A DNA stretch of 64,000 nucleotides from Caenorhabditis remanei (lineage: Eukaryota > Nematoda > Chromadorea > Rhabditida > Rhabditidae), in assembly GCF_010183535.1 (NCBI RefSeq), contig NC_071333.1, forward strand, positions 15,312,587 through 15,376,586, in the 5' to 3' direction. The position numbers were made by a program, and so were the translations under genes. Positions within the stretch are counted from its first letter, which is position 1, and every line of letters starts with the position of its first letter. Below are positions 38,599 through 50,500 of this stretch, one piece after another. The notes under the pieces are model-generated. The model worked only from the letters and a program-made list of their open reading frames with translations. It was not told the DNA's origin and did no database searches.

Positions 38599-41500
38599 TC
38601 AATTGGCATTGTTGTCATATTTGGTGAGATGTTGTCCTTCTAGCCAGCGGTCGATACGATACCAGAGCGAAAGCGGTTCCATGTCGTTGATAGACTTGAG
38701 AGTCTTCAGTGGGGCATCCGGATCCAAGATTGGAACCTGGAAGTTAAGTCATACTCATTGAAAAAAAATGTTTGTGTGGCTATTCCGACACTTTTCGTTT
38801 TTATACTTGTCATCCGCGCCATATCAGGTTAACACGGACCGTTATTCACTCCCAAAACAAAGACTGTGTGATAAAATATGCTATGAATGGAATATTGGGT
38901 AATTTAACAGTGTCTATGACATGATACGGACCGTTTTCAAATTAATTATTGTGTCGTGGGTGGAGCTAGAATGTAAAGAAGGAATTTTTTTCAAAACTGA
39001 ATATTCTTCCCTCTGATGATCCATTTAGTATATTCAAACTGATTCATGTCACTTTTGAAGCAAAGAACTAACCAAAATTTACATTTTGCTCATCCTTACC
39101 ACGTTGAAAATCATTATCGAGCAAGGTACGCGCTGGCCAATGTTCCCTTGGGTTGTCGCGGATGACGAGTATATTTCAATTTTTCTGAGAAAAATTAGCA
39201 AACTTACAAAATTATTATCCAATGAAGGGTCTTCGAGCGGATAGTTGTTGTTGTTCAGGTTGCGCCAGTAGAGAGGGGATTGCGATAAACTCATTATTAC
39301 CTGTAAAAGAAAAGTGTAGTCCAAAAAGTATTAGGAAAAATGCAAGACGATAACCTAAAATGACCTAAGAAGCACAAGTGAGAAACCATACAAAAAGAAA
39401 CATAATAAATGAATGAAGGACCACAAAATTGCGAGGACGGGATGATATGAGTGGAATATTCTGTTTTCGCGGTACCTTTTTTCGAGGTCCTCTCAATAGA
39501 GCGCACTTGCTGAGCGCCTCCTTCCCTCCCCATTACACCAAACGAAAAAAGAAACACACCTGTTTTCATGATGTCTTCCGTCCTATTGCAATAGCGAACG
39601 GACCAATATCGGCGAGAATCGATTAACCTGAAATTTTAATAAGAAGAAAACTTCAACTTTTGAAACAATGTTAGAAATCGAAACACACAATCTTTTTTTT
39701 CAGATAATGAACTTTTCAAAAAAATTTGTTGTAAAAAAAGTTCAAAAATTCAAAGTCGGGCGAACGGATCGGGCCGCTTTTCCGGCCCGGTCCAGCTAGA
39801 CTTCACAAAATTTCGCAAGTCTGCTTCAAAGTTTTAGATGTAAAAGTGTACAAAAACGATAGGTCCCACCGAGATTTGAACTCGGGTCGCAGGATTCAGA
39901 GTCCTGAGTGCTAACCGCTACACCATGGAACCGCACACACACCTGCTATGAATTTCCGTAGTTCTGATCAGTGATTTGCGTAGCTTCCGATAAGTGTCTA
40001 AGCAAACTGTGGATGTCAATCAAAGACATTCTCCCTCATAGGTGCACACATATGGACAATTGCTGCTTGTCCAGTTTCTCCGAGGCGAATAGCGGAGTGG
40101 TATGATTGTCACCGAACAGTGGAAGCCAGGTTTATGTGCGGTTCCATGGTGTAGCGGTTAGCACTCAGGACTTTGAATCCTGCGACCCGAGTTCAAATCT
40201 CGGTGGAACCTATCGTTTTTTGTCATCATGGAAATTTTTAGATAAACTGCTTAGAAATTGGAACAAAATGCGGTAAAAACGAGAGGTGTCGTTTTTGCTT
40301 TTGAGACTAGTCCCTTGGCGCTAGTATACGATTTTTGAGAATGAGAAGTTTTCATTAAACTTTTCTTAGTTTTTTTTGTTGTAAATTTTGTATACAGCGG
40401 TCAACCTTCCTTTCTAAAATGAAGCAATGCAAAAAACTCACGTCAATGTAGTCTTACTCGAGTTACGAAAGCAACTAAATGGTGATCGATAAGTATGCAG
40501 ACAATCAGGATCTTGACCCATCCGATGTCAGTGATGAATGTCTGAAATCCTGAAAACCTAAAAATCTGAAACTTATGAGAATGGTACTCAGTACCTATGA
40601 GGAACTCCAAACACTTGATTAATTTATATTCATTTATTGTTTTCAAAAATCAAATAAGTAATATTCAAAGTGCACATAAATACAATAGAGTGAGACATAA
40701 TATGAGAGAAGGATACAATAAAAGAACAGTCGAGAGATAAGATTACAATTGAAAAGTTAAGAATTGAAACGAAAAATACAAAAGAGTTAATGAGAGAGTA
40801 GAATAATGTTTTTGTTGTTTTTTTGTTGTTTTTTGTTGTTATTTTTTTGATGTTTTTGGTTTTTTGCTTTTGCTTTTTTGTGTATTTCTGTTATTTTCAA
40901 GCTTGAACGCTTTTTTTAATAGCGCGCGCAGGGTCAGGGGTCAAGGGAAAAGGGACAAGAAACAAAGGATTTGTGGAAATACATACGTTTCCTAATTTAA
41001 TCAGCAATGTGATTAAAACATGGCCTTTTTTACTTTAAAAGTATAAAGGAATTAAATGAATACAGTAGGACCAGGGTCCTCTTCTACAGCAAGTATTTAA
41101 AAAATGCTTGCTGTAGGAAAAAATAAAGCAGTATATAAAATACCAGCTAATCTTCAATTTTCATTGAATAGATAGGCGGTATGTTGACTAAACTATACCC
41201 CAAGTACTGCCTATCTTTCAACTTGGGGTAGAGCGGAACCCGCAGGCCCCTGCCTTCTATTGAGAATAGATCGGCGGCTCTGTTGATTCATTATTGGGCC
41301 CGAAGGCCCACACGCATTTTCTATCTTGAATAGATATGCGGCATGTTGACTGAAACATGTACCCCAAGTACAGCCTATCTTTCAACTTGATTGAATAGAT
41401 AGGCTGTATGGGGTACTATTAGGCCCGAAGGCCCACACACCTTTTCTAACTTGTAGATAGGCGGTATGTTGACTAACTTTCATTGAAATTTTCGTACCCG

Positions 41501-44500
41501 GACGTTTCGAAACATCCTGTTGCGAAATGTCCAGTTTCGAAATGCCCCGTTGCGAAATGTCCGGTTTCAAAACGTCTTGTTTCAAAACGTCCCGGAGCCT
41601 AGAGGTAGGCTTCACTACCTTTTACTTATGGTCACCGCGTGACGCGGTTTTAAAGTTTTAATAACTTCACGCTTAAGCTGAAGAGATATCGACAAACGGT
41701 AAAGTGCATCAGATGCACTTTACCGTTTGTCTATATCTTGGATAGATAGACGGTATATTGACTTATGAGGTTTATAACCTCTACCACACTTCTATCTTAG
41801 CGAATAGATAGGCTGTATGAAGGTCTATTACTCTACAGCCTATCTTTTAAGACAAAAATGTCATGGTTTCGAAATGTCCGGTTTCAAAGCGTGCCGGACT
41901 CACGAGGTAGGTCTTACTACCTTTCACTTATTGTCACCGCGTGACGCGGTTCTAAAGTTTCAAAAACTTTTCACTTAAGCTGAAGAGATATCGACAAACG
42001 GTAAAGTGCATCAGATGCACTTTACCGTTTGTCAATATCTTGGATAGATATACGGTATGTTGACTTATATGAGGTTTGTAACCCCCTAACACACTTCTAT
42101 CTTATCCAATAGATAGGCTGTATGAGGTTTTATTACTCTACAGCCTACCAACATTTTGCTTGGTGTCAAAATGTCATGGTTTCGAAATGTCACGGTTTCG
42201 AAATGTCACGGTTCCGAAATGTCACGGTTTCGAAATGTCACGGTTTCCAAATGTCACGGTTTCGAAATGTCACGGTTTCGAAACGTCACGGTTTCAAAAC
42301 GTGCCGGACTCACGAGGTAGGTCTTACTCCCTTTCACTCATAGTCACCGCGGGACGCGGTTCTGAGGAAAACTGTAAAGTGCATACCTGATGCACTTTAT
42401 CGTTTGTCGATATCTCTTCTAGAAAAATTTCTAACTATTTCTTGAGATACCGACAAACGGTAAAGTTCATCAGATATAACGCGTTCTCTGTAAGACTCGA
42501 GCAACGTGTGCCCTAGGGACAGATTTTAATATTAATGTGTACTATGGGTCTCTAGTAACCCATATACACATTATTGGCTCTCGGCTCGCGGGTACGGTAG
42601 TACGGTATGTGCTCAAAGGTGCAAAAATGAAATTTTTTCCATTATGTCGTAGACGACTGAAATTTTAACCATATTTTATAGATGTAAAATGAAATATTAA
42701 CACAAAGTTTCAAAACATGGTTCACAAAATTTCCCGAGTTATAAGAAAAAATTTTCAATTTTTTAGTGTTTTTCGGATTAAATTGAACAAAAAGTGCCAT
42801 TTTTGAAATAACATGCCTGAGTATTTTTTTGTTTTAAATGAACCATTTAAAGTCCTTTTCAAAAAACAAAATCTCGCCCTATATCATAGATTTCCAACAG
42901 TCGAAAAGTGACAAAGTTAAAAACTAAAAAAATAGAATTTTTGAGTTTTTAATTTTTCTTTTCAGAAATGAATAGCCCGTGTTTTGTTGAGTATTTTTTG
43001 TATTGACACTTTTTGTTTTTCTTTACATTATCATACCAAAAACTTACAATTTTTGAAAAAATAAAATTTTACGGATTTTTTATGTGAAAAATTTTTTTTT
43101 CAAAAAAGTATAAAACTGATCTTTTTTTTGAAAAATACTTGTTTTGAACATCAGAAACTGTTGTTTTAACATCGTTTTTATAACAACTACGAATAAGAGC
43201 AACTCGAATCAGAACGACCCCAAATCACAACTGCTCTGTGTGATTGGGAAGTGTAATATTAAAAGTGTTTCTTTGTTATTTCTATTATACACAATGTTTT
43301 ATTATTTTCCAATTAGTATTTGATTTTTGCTCACTTTTTTTTTGGCAGAAGGCTTGGTGCACCGATCGGTCTAGATGGAAAAAATTCAATGACTCGGAAA
43401 AGGTCTATGATGAGAACAGTGGAGAAAATAGTGATTTCCATAACCCTATTAATCAAATGAAACAATAAAAAACAACGATATATTTGAATCTTGAATACTT
43501 TCTTCAAATTTGGTTCTTTTTTCGAATAAACGAGTGAAAAAATTCCAAATTTTTTTGTGAATCGGGGTCGTTCTGATTCGAGTTGCTCCTGTTCGTAGTT
43601 GTTATAAAAAACACCTAAACAATGTTAAAACAACAGTTTCTAATGTTTGAAACTATTATTTTGCAAAAAATAGTCAGTTTTATACTTTTTTGAAAAAAAA
43701 ATGTTCACATAAAAAATCATCAAAAAAATTTTTTTTTCAAAAATTGTACTTTTTTGGTATGATAATGTGAAGAAAAATAAAAAGTGTCTATACAAAAAAT
43801 TTTTAACAAAACACGGGCTATTCATTTCTGAAAAGAAAAATTGAAAATTCAAAAATTCTATTTTTTCAGTTTTTAACTTTGTCACTTTTCGACTGTTGGA
43901 AATCGATGATATAGGATGAGGTTTTGTTTTTTGAAAAGGACTTTGAGTGGTTCATTTAAAACAAAAAAATACTCAGGCATGTTATTTCAAAAATGGCATT
44001 TTTCGTTCAATTTAATCCGAAAAACACTAAAAAACTGAAATTTTTTTCTTATAACTCGGGAAATTTTGTGAACCAAGTTTTGAAACTTCGTGAAAATACT
44101 TTTTTTTACACCTTTAAAATATGGTGAAAATTTCAGCCTTCTACGACATAATGGAAAAATTTTCATTTTTGCACCTTTGAGCACCTACCGTACTACCGTA
44201 CCCGCGAGCCGAGAGCCAATAATGTGTATATGGGTTACTAGAGACCCATAGTACATGTTTGTGTAAAAATGCAAACCCTAACTTCTTTACAGACTCTAGG
44301 CCCCTATGTACTATGACGATGCTCGAGTCTTACAGAGAATGCGTTATATAGCATATATTCATCTATATTTCCGCCAAATTTCAGTAAATTTGATAACAAA
44401 TTTACTAAGGTGGTTCCAATTAGAGGAACCTCCGCGAACTCTAGTTTGCCTAGAAAACTTCATTCAGTCTTCCTAGATAAACGGTGGTAAGCTTTTCCAG

Positions 44501-47500
44501 AACTTTTTCATTCCAGAACTGCTTCTTTCCAGAATTGTATTTTTCCAAAACTAACAAACAAATGCAAGCAAAAATCTTTCAATTTTTCTTTAGTATTTTT
44601 CTATTCAAAACAATTCTGGAGAAGGACAGTTCTGGAATGAGAAAGTTCTCAAAAAGCTTACCACCATATAAACAAGAGGTGATAACAGTAGCTACATTTC
44701 TAAAATAGAAACGCAGCTACATCATCAGCAGAACAAGCAGCTCACAACTGGCTAGTCACACACAATTTGGAAAAAAATCGGTGGACAGCCGTGTTAACTA
44801 ACTTTTCACGCTGACATTAGGGCTTAGCTCCAAATCAGAGATAGTGCTACTCAGAGCGGCAAAGTGGTGCGCCAGTGGTACATTTTCATACCAAAAGCGA
44901 AACTTCTACGCCGCTCTGAGCAACCCAGTCTGGTACAAACTAAAGCCGTCTTAGTCAACTTTGCTGACTCATACCGGTTCTAATCCGTACCAGTTCTACT
45001 GTGAGCTGTTCCGATTCGAGGCAAGCCAGAAAAATCACGCCAGGGTCTCTGAACCAATGCTATGCATTGATCATTAAACAGAAAAAGTGGGTAAACACCT
45101 TATTCCTAGACGCTCAATTTCTAAGATATGGTAGCGGTCAAAATAGTTTCCGGTTTTGAACAACCTCCACCTTCAACTATTCTAACCGCAAATTTCGCAT
45201 TTTAGACCTAAAAATAAGGTCGCTAATGCTCGCGAAGATTATCAAGCTGCTATCAATGTTGAATCCAAAATACGCCACATTACAACAGATTGTTATCCCG
45301 TGTAAATGGAATCAAATCATTTCACGACTAACGTAATCCTGTCATAATACACGTTTCGGATTCAAAGTAAATAACAGATGAGTAGTCTCGCGATACAGAG
45401 TTAATCACAATAACCATGGTATCATCAACTCTGCCTTTTCGGATTAGTTTGCACAAAATCCAAAAAAACACAAACAGAACACTACCGTAATAAGATACAG
45501 ACTGCAAAAGTTAGTTCGTTACTTGAGTAATGTCAAGTTTATGTAGGGATTCCAATTATCTTCAGGAAATTTAAACTTCTTCATATTACTTCAGAAATTG
45601 GATGGGTGTGGGGGGGGGGGGGGGAGAGATGGGGGGAATGGGAAGAGAGGGGAATGTGGAGGAATGTAGCTGGTACTTTTATCTGGAAAAAGCATAAAAC
45701 CGTATGTACACGAATTTGAAGAACACGAAAAGAAACACGTCAGTCAGAGAATGACTGAAGACTTTTTCAGATTATGATACTTCAGACAATCCTAAAAAAC
45801 TTTTATCATGTTTTAGCACTTGCGTCAATGATAAAAGTTGCATAGAATTGTCTGAAGTATCGGAATCTTCAATGAAAAAATATGACTTCAGCCCTTCATT
45901 TAGTTTTTTGTGAGGTAAGTAAAATACCTCTGTGAGGCGAGTTATAGAAAGTAGTTTTTCGATCTTATACAAAAATGAATTTTTTTTTTGAAACATGGGG
46001 AAGTCAAAACATTTGTCAAAATGCTCAGAATATTCTGCAAATTTGGAAGACATATTTCATCGGAAGACCATGAAAACGATCCAATTCACATAAACTCGAA
46101 CACCTATCAAAATTGTTTTTATGGGGAACACAAAAACAGTCAACTCTGACAAAAGGTTCAGTGAATTTTATGCAGGGCAGATTTCTCGACTGAACATCAG
46201 AGTGATCCCAAACTGAATTTGGAATCCAACTCATTCTACTTACATGAATCATGTTTCTTCGAATGAACCGGCTGTTTTGTACCATTAGAGGGGAGTAATT
46301 GTCGTATGATAAAATTCAAATCTCAATCGCTGGGAGCTAGGCAGGAGAAACTGATGTTTTTGCAAATCTAGATTCCTAGGCGAGCCTTATCTAAAAGAAG
46401 TACGTGTAGGTGTAATGAAAAACGAAAAAAATTAAAAATAATAAGAGTGTGAGTTGAAACGCTGAGCAGGGTGGCAGGGTGGCAGGGTGGCAGCAGATGG
46501 GTCGGGGTCGGGGACTGGTATAGAAAGAGGCAAACGGTTTTTTTTTTCGATTTTTGTGTTTTTTCTTGTTTTTTATGTTGTTTTTGTCTGATATTTTGTG
46601 AAGTAAGGAGAATTATGAGCTGGAAGAGGATACAGAAAAAAAAGATTAGAAAGAGAAAAGAAAAATTGAAAGAAAAAGAGGTTTGATGAGATGAAGAAGT
46701 GATGAAATTTTAAAAAGAATGAATGAATTTAAAGTTGAAATTGGTCAATAATGATATCATTTGATTGTTACAGTGATCGATGTCAACTGGAAATTATTGA
46801 ATTCATTTTTTAAATAATCAAAACTTTTGATTTCTTTCGTCAAACGCTGCATACAGCTGCGATTCTACAACCCCCATTTGTAGAATATTCTCACTAGATT
46901 ATTACTAGGCCAAAATTTCCTAACAAGCTTGTCACCCTTACTATATTTCTCACAAGTTATCCATATCATTTTCTACGAAAATTCCGAATGAATTTGATTT
47001 TGCACTACTCTACAAATTCACAAAGTTGTCTTTTCTCCCAAATTTCAATATAAATTGGAAAACATCTAACACTCATAAATATCATATTACCCATCTACAT
47101 AAATCTAAACCAAAATAAAATCATTTCGCTAATATCTTACTGTAATTGGGTACCGCCCACAAACCCCTGACTTATTTCTGACACGATATAACCACTACCT
47201 ATTATATCTCAGCCACTCAAATCGAGCTGGGGGTTTACTGTTACATTTGTTCCTATAACTCGGATAACTTTCCCCACGGTTATCTTATAATTAGAACTAA
47301 TCTTATAGTCAGCGCACATCCCACTGATGTTATCCTCCCACGTTTGCTGAAAAAAAACTAAACTAAACTAACCATGAATTTCGGTTGATGTGAGATTCCG
47401 TCACGATGAGGGTCCAATCCAAATCTCCGAAAATTGTTGCCGAAAGAGCATTTGTGAGCCAGAAGTTGAGGATGCCATTGTTGAAGAGCACCAACTTGCT

Positions 47501-50500
47501 CTGAACCAACTTTCATATTACCAAATGACATCATACTGCGAGCCAAGTACTCCAATGTTATGAAGATTCCTGAAAATGTAATCTGTATTTTCATTAGTGT
47601 TATTAATTTCAGATGAATGTTATCTTATCCAATTTTAGTATTCAATCTCCCTTACCACATCAAACTGAACACGAGTTTCTCTTCAACAGACACGAACCAC
47701 GGATCAAATGCAAGTGCGACATTCTTTACTTACGTCCGACTTGCTGTAATGAAGAAAACATAGAAATGATTGATGCTTTTTTCATTGCCTACCATTTGAA
47801 ACTACAGTGTCCAATGTATTGGTATCTGAGGCCAGTGGAGGTCCAAACTAATGAGCCGGCGATCTTTAACGTTTTAGCATTTTTGAAACACGATGGAGAG
47901 GAATCTGAAAAAAGGCGCGTTTACGTCTCAAAGTACTAATATTTGTGGAATGAAAACCTGAATTGGAACACTACCTACCTTAGAAATGCTTTGTCGGTCT
48001 CTTGAAACTGCAGTAGTAAATGCTATTCAATTCACTCGGAACCTTTTTGCGGGAGTGGTCTCTTTCTAATAAAAAAGAGATGAGTTTCACTGGCATCTCT
48101 TTTAAAATGCATACTTGACTGGACCGAGTCCCGAAATCCTTCTGCTATAGCCTCAGCTGCCGTTCTACTGGCGTCTAAAAAGAGGGGTCTGAGAAGAGAG
48201 CTCGTCTTCTTTTTTCCTTCATCTTTCTTTCTTTCTCCACCATTCATTCATCCATCACTCTGTCCGCCGTTTTCTTGAATTTCGAAAATTTTCGTTTCAT
48301 GGGATGAGGGACGTAGAAACACTTCGTGGAATGAGAGACAACGGACAAGCCTGAAAAGATGTTTGTGTTTAGAGAGTTGTGAATAGGGAAGTAATGCACA
48401 AGAATAGTTGAGACAACAGATTCGAGAGAGTGATAACATATTTGAAACCGAGAATGAAAACAACAATGGGACCTAACAGGGGTAATACACGTCAACTCTA
48501 TTTTTCCAGCGACGAGATAGATTTTTGAGAAGAGAGGAAAATTTCAAAGTGGGATTTGGTGCATCTTAGTTAGTCGACTATTGCATTAGTTAAATGAGGA
48601 AGGTCCCTTCATTTCACTCTTAGGAATGTCAAAATTTGTTTCCTTTTATTTGGGAACAAGATAACTTGAGTTTCTATGAAATGTTTCTTACAAATTAAAT
48701 GGAAACTAACAAGTGTATACAGCGAGTGAAAAGACTTATATATTATCTTTCTGGCAAGACGGTGTGCCGAAAAGAAGGAGAAGAAACGAGCGACTCTCTT
48801 CCATCCGGACAGAAATGTCATCGTTCTCTTTCTCTTTCTGCCCTTTTTCGTTTCGCTTCTCTCTCGTTTCCTCTCAGTGAAAAGTGAAACGCGTTTTCGA
48901 TTCCAAAGCATCTCCAATGCCCGAAACGAAAAAAGTATAGAAACGAATAGATAAAATAAAAGTCATATTCTTTGCAATATTTATATCGGTTTCGATTCGA
49001 TGTGTAGAGAGAGAGAGAGAGAAATAATGCAAACCAACGCGTATGCAATACGGCGGGAGGCAGAATGAGTTATATTGATTTCGGTGGTGCACGCAGTGAG
49101 AAAGAAAGAGAGAGAGAGAATATAATAGCTATCTAACAGAGGCATCCGTTTTTTTGGTCTGCGGCATATGGTCTCCAGGCATCTCTCGGAAGAAAAGAAG
49201 ATTACAACAGGCAGCAGAGGTTTTTTACCTGAGAAACGTCTAACCGACCATTTCTTTTTCTTAATACCTCTTCATATCTTGCGTATCTAAGCGCTATAGG
49301 ACAATTGGCAAGAATATAGATGGCACGGATTGATAGTATGGATTTATGAGATGGGCGGAGAAAGAAGGTGACAACTGTCATACAATGAGAATAGAGATGT
49401 GAAGCAGATGTTGGGTAGAGAACACTGCATCTGGCCAGAACGGCAAAAACCGCAGATGTAGAAGAGCAGATTAGGGACTGTGTGTCCCAGAGAGACAGGA
49501 TGGTCTAAGTCGAGTCATAATTATTGAGACTAGAGCAATTATATTCTTGGAAACCCGAGCAAACGGCTATTTCTGCAAACGTAGATCTTTAGCAGAATTG
49601 TTTGGACTAGATGAATATTTGTTACATCTACTCGGTGTGTTATGTCTAATTGTTCCAGTTGTGTGGGGTCAATCACAGATAAGATTCGATAAAAATGCGA
49701 TAAAAATGACAAGGATTGTTTCAATACCCGTTCGTTGGTAAACAAAATGATACCAACTGGAATGATCTAGACAACTACACACTCAGATATGATTCCAAAA
49801 AGAAATTATGAAATGTACACCCAGAAACTTGTTTGAACAAGCTGAAACAAGTGAGGTTCCGGTCTGTCAACCTTGTGGAAGATAAGAAGTCTGAAAAATT
49901 CTCGGGTTTGAAAATTAAAAAAAAAACGGCTTAGGAATCAACTAGCTAATTATCAATCAGATATCAACTCTCGCAGCAAACATGATTTCGTTCGTATCGA
50001 CATCAAAATTTGACTGAAATGTTTCACTAATTGGTTGTGAAAATAAAAGCTTTGCTTTTTGAGCAATCAACTACTGTTTAGTACTTCGAAACCTTCTTCA
50101 TGAGTCACTTAAAGATTGTCGACAGGTTGTTCCTTACATTGACCTCAAGTTAGAACACTATTGTCATAGAAAATTGGCCTGAATATGTCAAACAAAAAGG
50201 TTTCAAACACATTATTTATCTAGTAAAGTTTGGAATATTAAGGCGGTACCTATATTCAACTGTGATGTCATGTCACCGGAAAAAATATCAGATGAAGTGT
50301 CAGGTAGTCAGTGGGAATTCTGCCAAATCTATGAGAAACTCGGACGGGATTGTTGCTCGAAGTTGTGAATTTGATTGTTAGTTTTCGGAGTTGAACAGTG
50401 ATTATTCAAGCACGTTGTACCAGTTCAAGGTTTCATAATCAAAAATGTGGGTGTATTTCAGGCCATTGCATGCAAATTTTTTATTGGAACAGCCCGATTG

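Larger units (their letters stand above)
41633..42470. repeat. Roughly 300-bp tandem repeats with perfect palindromes
   Basis: Two full copies (about 41633-41932 and 41933-42342) and a partial third share the order TCACCGCGTGACGCGGTT, the palindrome, GATAGATAGACGGTATATTG, ATAGATAGGCTGTATG, the 15-16 bp CGAAATGTC unit and GTGCCGGACTCACGAGGTAG. The copies differ mainly in length of the 16-bp minisatellite. They directly abut the foldback element at 42474. Confidence 0.8.
44666..47372. other. Intron or intergenic DNA with simple repeats
   Basis: No convincing exon was found. Items seen are a short inverted repeat (CTCAGAGCGGC near 44850 and GCCGCTCTGAG near 44920), the G15 run at 45610, the hairpin at 45770-45867 and three copies of AGGGTGGC at 46468-46493. 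Two overlapping minus-strand frames (45772-46053, 46025-46285) have no splice support and are left uncalled. Confidence 0.45.

Noticed and set aside
39187..39209. Apparent GTAAGT...CTCAG intron of 23 nt in the exon 39300-39100
   Set aside because: Too short to be spliced, and the exon reads through it in the correct frame.
42122..42390. Open frames with repeating KCHGFEMSRF-like words
   Set aside because: Translation of the 16-bp minisatellite; no splice signals or non-repeat coding context.
41140..42480. Regularly spaced repeats suggestive of a CRISPR-like array
   Set aside because: Host DNA is a nematode nucleus, units vary in length and are transposon-like, and no cas genes exist.
45772..46285. 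Two overlapping minus-strand frames of 93 and 86 codons
   Set aside because: No splice sites or start context link them, they overlap in different phases, and one end is the hairpin.
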